Source: an uncultured Brevibacterium sp. (GTDB lineage Bacteria > Actinomycetota > Actinomycetes > Actinomycetales > Brevibacteriaceae). From it: DNA of 23,568 nt. The stretch lies in the NCBI GenBank assembly GCA_902489185.1, contig CABTZC010000004.1, positions 1 to 23,568 of the forward strand, given 5' to 3'. This document shows positions 21,227 through 23,568 of the stretch, piece by piece. The notes below the pieces were generated by a model that made no database searches, was not told where the DNA came from, and saw only the letters and a list, made by a program, of their open reading frames with translations. The translations under genes were made by a program, and so were the position numbers. Every line of letters begins with the position of its first letter. The first letter of the stretch is position 1.

Positions 21227-22357
21227 ATGAAAAACAAAAAAATCGCTGCCATTGCAGGCGCGGGCATCATCGTTGTACTTGTTGTGGTGCTTGGGCTCGC
21301 CGTTGCCAGCAGATTCGGCTTTAGTCTCTTTGGCAAACCCAAAACTGAAGTCACTGCGGTTGTTGGCAGCGAAAAAGAAGCGTTCTTCAAAGACCAGCGC
21401 GTGGTCGACGTTTTCGCGAAGAACGGCTTCACAGTGAAGGTCTCAACCGCTGGTTCACTTGCAATGGCGAAAAGTGACTCCACAGCTAACAACGACTTCG
21501 CTTTCCCATCATCTGAATCCGCTGGTCAGGCGGTTCAAAAAGCGTTCAAGGACAAAGCGCGCAATTCGTACACGCCTTTCTTCTCGCCCATCGCAATTGC
21601 AACGTTCGAACCTGTCGTTCAGGTTTTAGCTAAGAACGGCGTGGCCTATGACAACCAGGGCGTTTGGGAAATCGACATGGCCAAGTATCTGAAGCTGGTC
21701 AAAGACAACAAGCGGTGGAGCGACCTCAAAGGCAACAAGGCGTACAAACCCCAGCGCAACATACTCATCACAAGTACGGACATCCGGAAATCCAACTCCG
21801 CGGTGATGTACATGACGCTGGCCAGTTACGTCATGAACAACAATTCAGTGGTTACAGGTAAAGGTGCGGCGGAATCGCAAGTTGATGACTTGGCCAAGCT
21901 CTTCCTCAACCAGGGGTATGCACAGGGGTCGTCAGCCGCTCCGTTCGAACGCTACCTGAGCCGCGGGATGGGTGAAGCGCCCATGGTTATTGTGTATGAA
22001 GGCCAGTTCTTGGGAGAAGAAACCGCACAGAACTCACGCATCCGTGACAACATGGTGCTGGCCTACCCAAGCCCCACAGTCTTTTCCACTCACACCGGTG
22101 TGACGTTTACGGAAAACGGCGACAAGGTCATGGAACTGTTGTCCAACGACGAGGAACTGGCAAAACTCCTTGCCGAACACGGGTTCCGCAGCAACGGTCC
22201 TCACGCTGCTGCTTTCGACAACTGGGTGCAAGAAAAGAACCTGAGCGACCGCTACCGCCCAGCAGGCGACTTTGTTGAGCTTGCGCAGATACCGTCCAGC
22301 GAAATCACCACGTTCCTCGTCGACAACATCGGGAGACGCTATGACTTGGCCAACTGA
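21227..22357 (+). CDS. membrane-anchored solute-binding-protein-like protein
   Basis: This 376-residue protein starts at ATG 21227 (MKNKKIAAIAGAGIIVVLVV); the TTG at 21215 is less likely. One N-terminal helix (about residues 6-28) anchors it, with no lipobox cysteine. The extracellular part has the periplasmic-binding-protein style seen in VWA-linked proteins: TEVTAVVGSEKEAFFKDQRV at the start, GFTVKVSTAGS, then NNDFAFPSSESAGQAV, and a late FRSNGPHAAAFDNWVQEKNL. I know of no characterised member. Its stop overlaps the next gene's start by 17 bases (22341-22357), so the two are co-expressed. The next gene has a similar domain plus a VWA domain, which suggests a surface complex. In other actinobacteria, genes of this type can lie near TelA-like toxic-anion-resistance genes; none is visible before the window ends. 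Confidence 0.75.
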   Translation: MKNKKIAAIAGAGIIVVLVVVLGLAVASRFGFSLFGKPKTEVTAVVGSEKEAFFKDQRVVDVFAKNGFTVKVSTAGSLAMAKSDSTANNDFAFPSSESAGQAVQKAFKDKARNSYTPFFSPIAIATFEPVVQVLAKNGVAYDNQGVWEIDMAKYLKLVKDNKRWSDLKGNKAYKPQRNILITSTDIRKSNSAVMYMTLASYVMNNNSVVTGKGAAESQVDDLAKLFLNQGYAQGSSAAPFERYLSRGMGEAPMVIVYEGQFLGEETAQNSRIRDNMVLAYPSPTVFSTHTGVTFTENGDKVMELLSNDEELAKLLAEHGFRSNGPHAAAFDNWVQEKNLSDRYRPAGDFVELAQIPSSEITTFLVDNIGRRYDLAN

Positions 22358-23568
22358 GTCTGCAGCCAGCACGAAAACCAAGCCCTGGCACATCATTCGT
22401 ACCCTGATCGCTGTGCTGACCGTGGGTATGCTCACGTTCGTGACCGCCGCCTGCGACGGCAGTGGCTTTGGCGGTTTCGGCAAAAACGCAAACAGTCTGA
22501 AAGTCCTAGCAGGTTCCGAAGTCAAAGACTTAGAACCGATACTTAACGACATGGAAAAGGAAACCGGTGTAAGTTTCGACTCACCTACGCCGGAACACTT
22601 GAAGGCACCGAAAAACTGGTCAACGAAGGCAAGGGCGATTTCGACCTCACCTGGTTCCCGTCCAACTACTACCTGTCGTTATTTGAACAGTCGAAATCAC
22701 TTGTTGGCGAAGAAAAATCAATCATGTCTTCGCCAGTTGTTCTGGGCCTCAAGCCTGAAAAAGCCAAGCAATTAGGCTGGTCAGAAGACAAACAGCCGGC
22801 ATGGGCAGACGTTGCTAAAGCCGCCGAAAAAGGCGACCTGAAGTTTGGAATGACCAGCCCGCTGTCGTCCAACTCCGGATTCTCAACCGTTTTGGAAGCG
22901 GCAACAGCGCTCTCCGGTTCAGGAAACGCTCTACAAACCAAAGACGTTGAAGCCGCAACAGAAGGACTTTCCAAATTCTCCAAGGGAACGTCTCTCACCT
23001 CGGGAAGTTCTGGGTGGTTAGCGGAAGCCTTCTCAAAAGATCAGTCCAAAGCACACGGAATCTTCAACTACGAATCCGTCCTCAAAGGCATGGACTTTGG
23101 GGGCCAGAAGCCCGTGCTGATCGCCCCGTCAGACGGCGTGGTCACCGCCGACTACCCACTGACCCTGCTCGACGGGGCAGACGACACAGCCAAGGAAAAC
23201 TTCAACAAGGCCACGGAATTCCTGCTCAGCGACGAAGTCCAGCAGCGCATCACGGACGAAACGCACCGTCGCACCAAGGTCTCTAACCCTGATGACTTCC
23301 CCACCACCTTCGAAACCCCGTACCCAGCAACCCTGGGCACGGTCCAGAAACTGCTGGAAGCGTGGGTGGCCAACGGACGCAAACCCGCCACGATGTTCTT
23401 CCAGATTGACACCTCGGGCTCCATGCGCGGGGAGCGACTGGAACAACTCAAAACAGCGCTGGGAATCTTGAGCGGAACCAGCGCCAAGAACGACACTGAA
23501 CGCTTCCTGGCCATCCAACCACGTGAAAAACTCAAACTGGTGGAGTTCTCGCACGAAGTCAAGAGCAC
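22341..23568 (+). pseudogene. solute-binding/VWA-domain lipoprotein, frameshifted and running off the window
   Basis: The ATG at 22341 has GGGAG seven bases upstream. A lipoprotein signal ends at MLTFVTAAC, with the Cys as anchor, followed by a binding-protein start (SLKVLAGSEVKDLEPILNDM, EKETGVS). At 22574-22576 (TTT) the frame shifts. The original frame decays into TPEHLKAPKNWST and stops at 22775. The +1 frame continues perfectly as RLTYAGTLEGTEKLVNEGKG and stays open to the window end. One missing T would explain it: a real mutation or a base-calling error. The domain continues with FDLTWFPSNYYLSLF and FGMTSPLSSNSGFSTVLEAA, and from about 23393 a VWA domain begins with the MIDAS motif DTSGS. 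The 3' end lies beyond the window. Such proteins are probably metal-dependent surface binding or assembly factors. Confidence 0.8.

Overview
The window looks like a chromosomal segment of an actinobacterium of moderate GC content. The support is indirect: a DtxR/MntR-type metalloregulator, DUF1206 and DUF4870 membrane proteins, an Sap/GAP-family exporter, an MMPL transporter, a YtrA-type GntR regulator, and likely leaderless starts with TANNNT boxes six bases before ATG. Genus cannot be fixed from the sequence. Sixty-base stretches counted by hand give about 47% GC near 2,041 and 5,401, against about 58-63% near 11,341 and 18,541. The left quarter therefore looks compositionally foreign.

Region 1 (about 1-6,300) is a catabolic island followed by a gene graveyard. 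One tight operon encodes a complete TRAP transporter (DctP, DctQ, DctM), a class III CoA-transferase, a small cupin and an IclR-type regulator. Together they suggest uptake of an organic acid followed by its activation as a CoA thioester. Just downstream on the minus strand lie the frameshifted C-terminal half of a FadR-type GntR regulator and the N-terminal remnant of an IS1249-like transposase.

Region 2 (6,300-13,000) holds three units. There is a DHFR-like (RibD C-terminal) protein whose expected ATG reads ACG. Next is a large secreted 5'-nucleotidase with a sortase-type tail (MPRTG instead of LPXTG), followed by a strong terminator. Last is a manganese-type metal uptake locus: an MntR-like repressor on the plus strand overlaps, tail to tail, a three-gene ABC importer operon on the minus strand. 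That operon has a clear promoter with a dyad over its -10.

Region 3 (13,000-17,600) contains a decayed duplicate of the C-terminus of the neighbouring 375-residue hypothetical protein, a truncated membrane-protein fragment, and the intact hypothetical. It continues with a DUF4870 protein, a TetR/Sap-family divergent pair with two tandem ATACG-CGTAT operators, and a DUF1206 protein.

Region 4 (17,600-23,568) starts with a membrane protein plus YtrA-type GntR operon under a 29-bp dyad operator, closed by a strong terminator. An MMPL transporter follows that has lost its N-terminus exactly at a palindromic repeat. A cluster of four dyads spans 21,008-21,217. A plus-strand pair then encodes a membrane-anchored solute-binding-like protein and a lipoprotein with a solute-binding-like domain followed by a VWA domain. 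The second gene carries a one-base frameshift and runs off the window. The octamer CACCTCGG/CCGAGGTG is strikingly frequent from about 13,000 onward and is nearly absent from the TRAP island.
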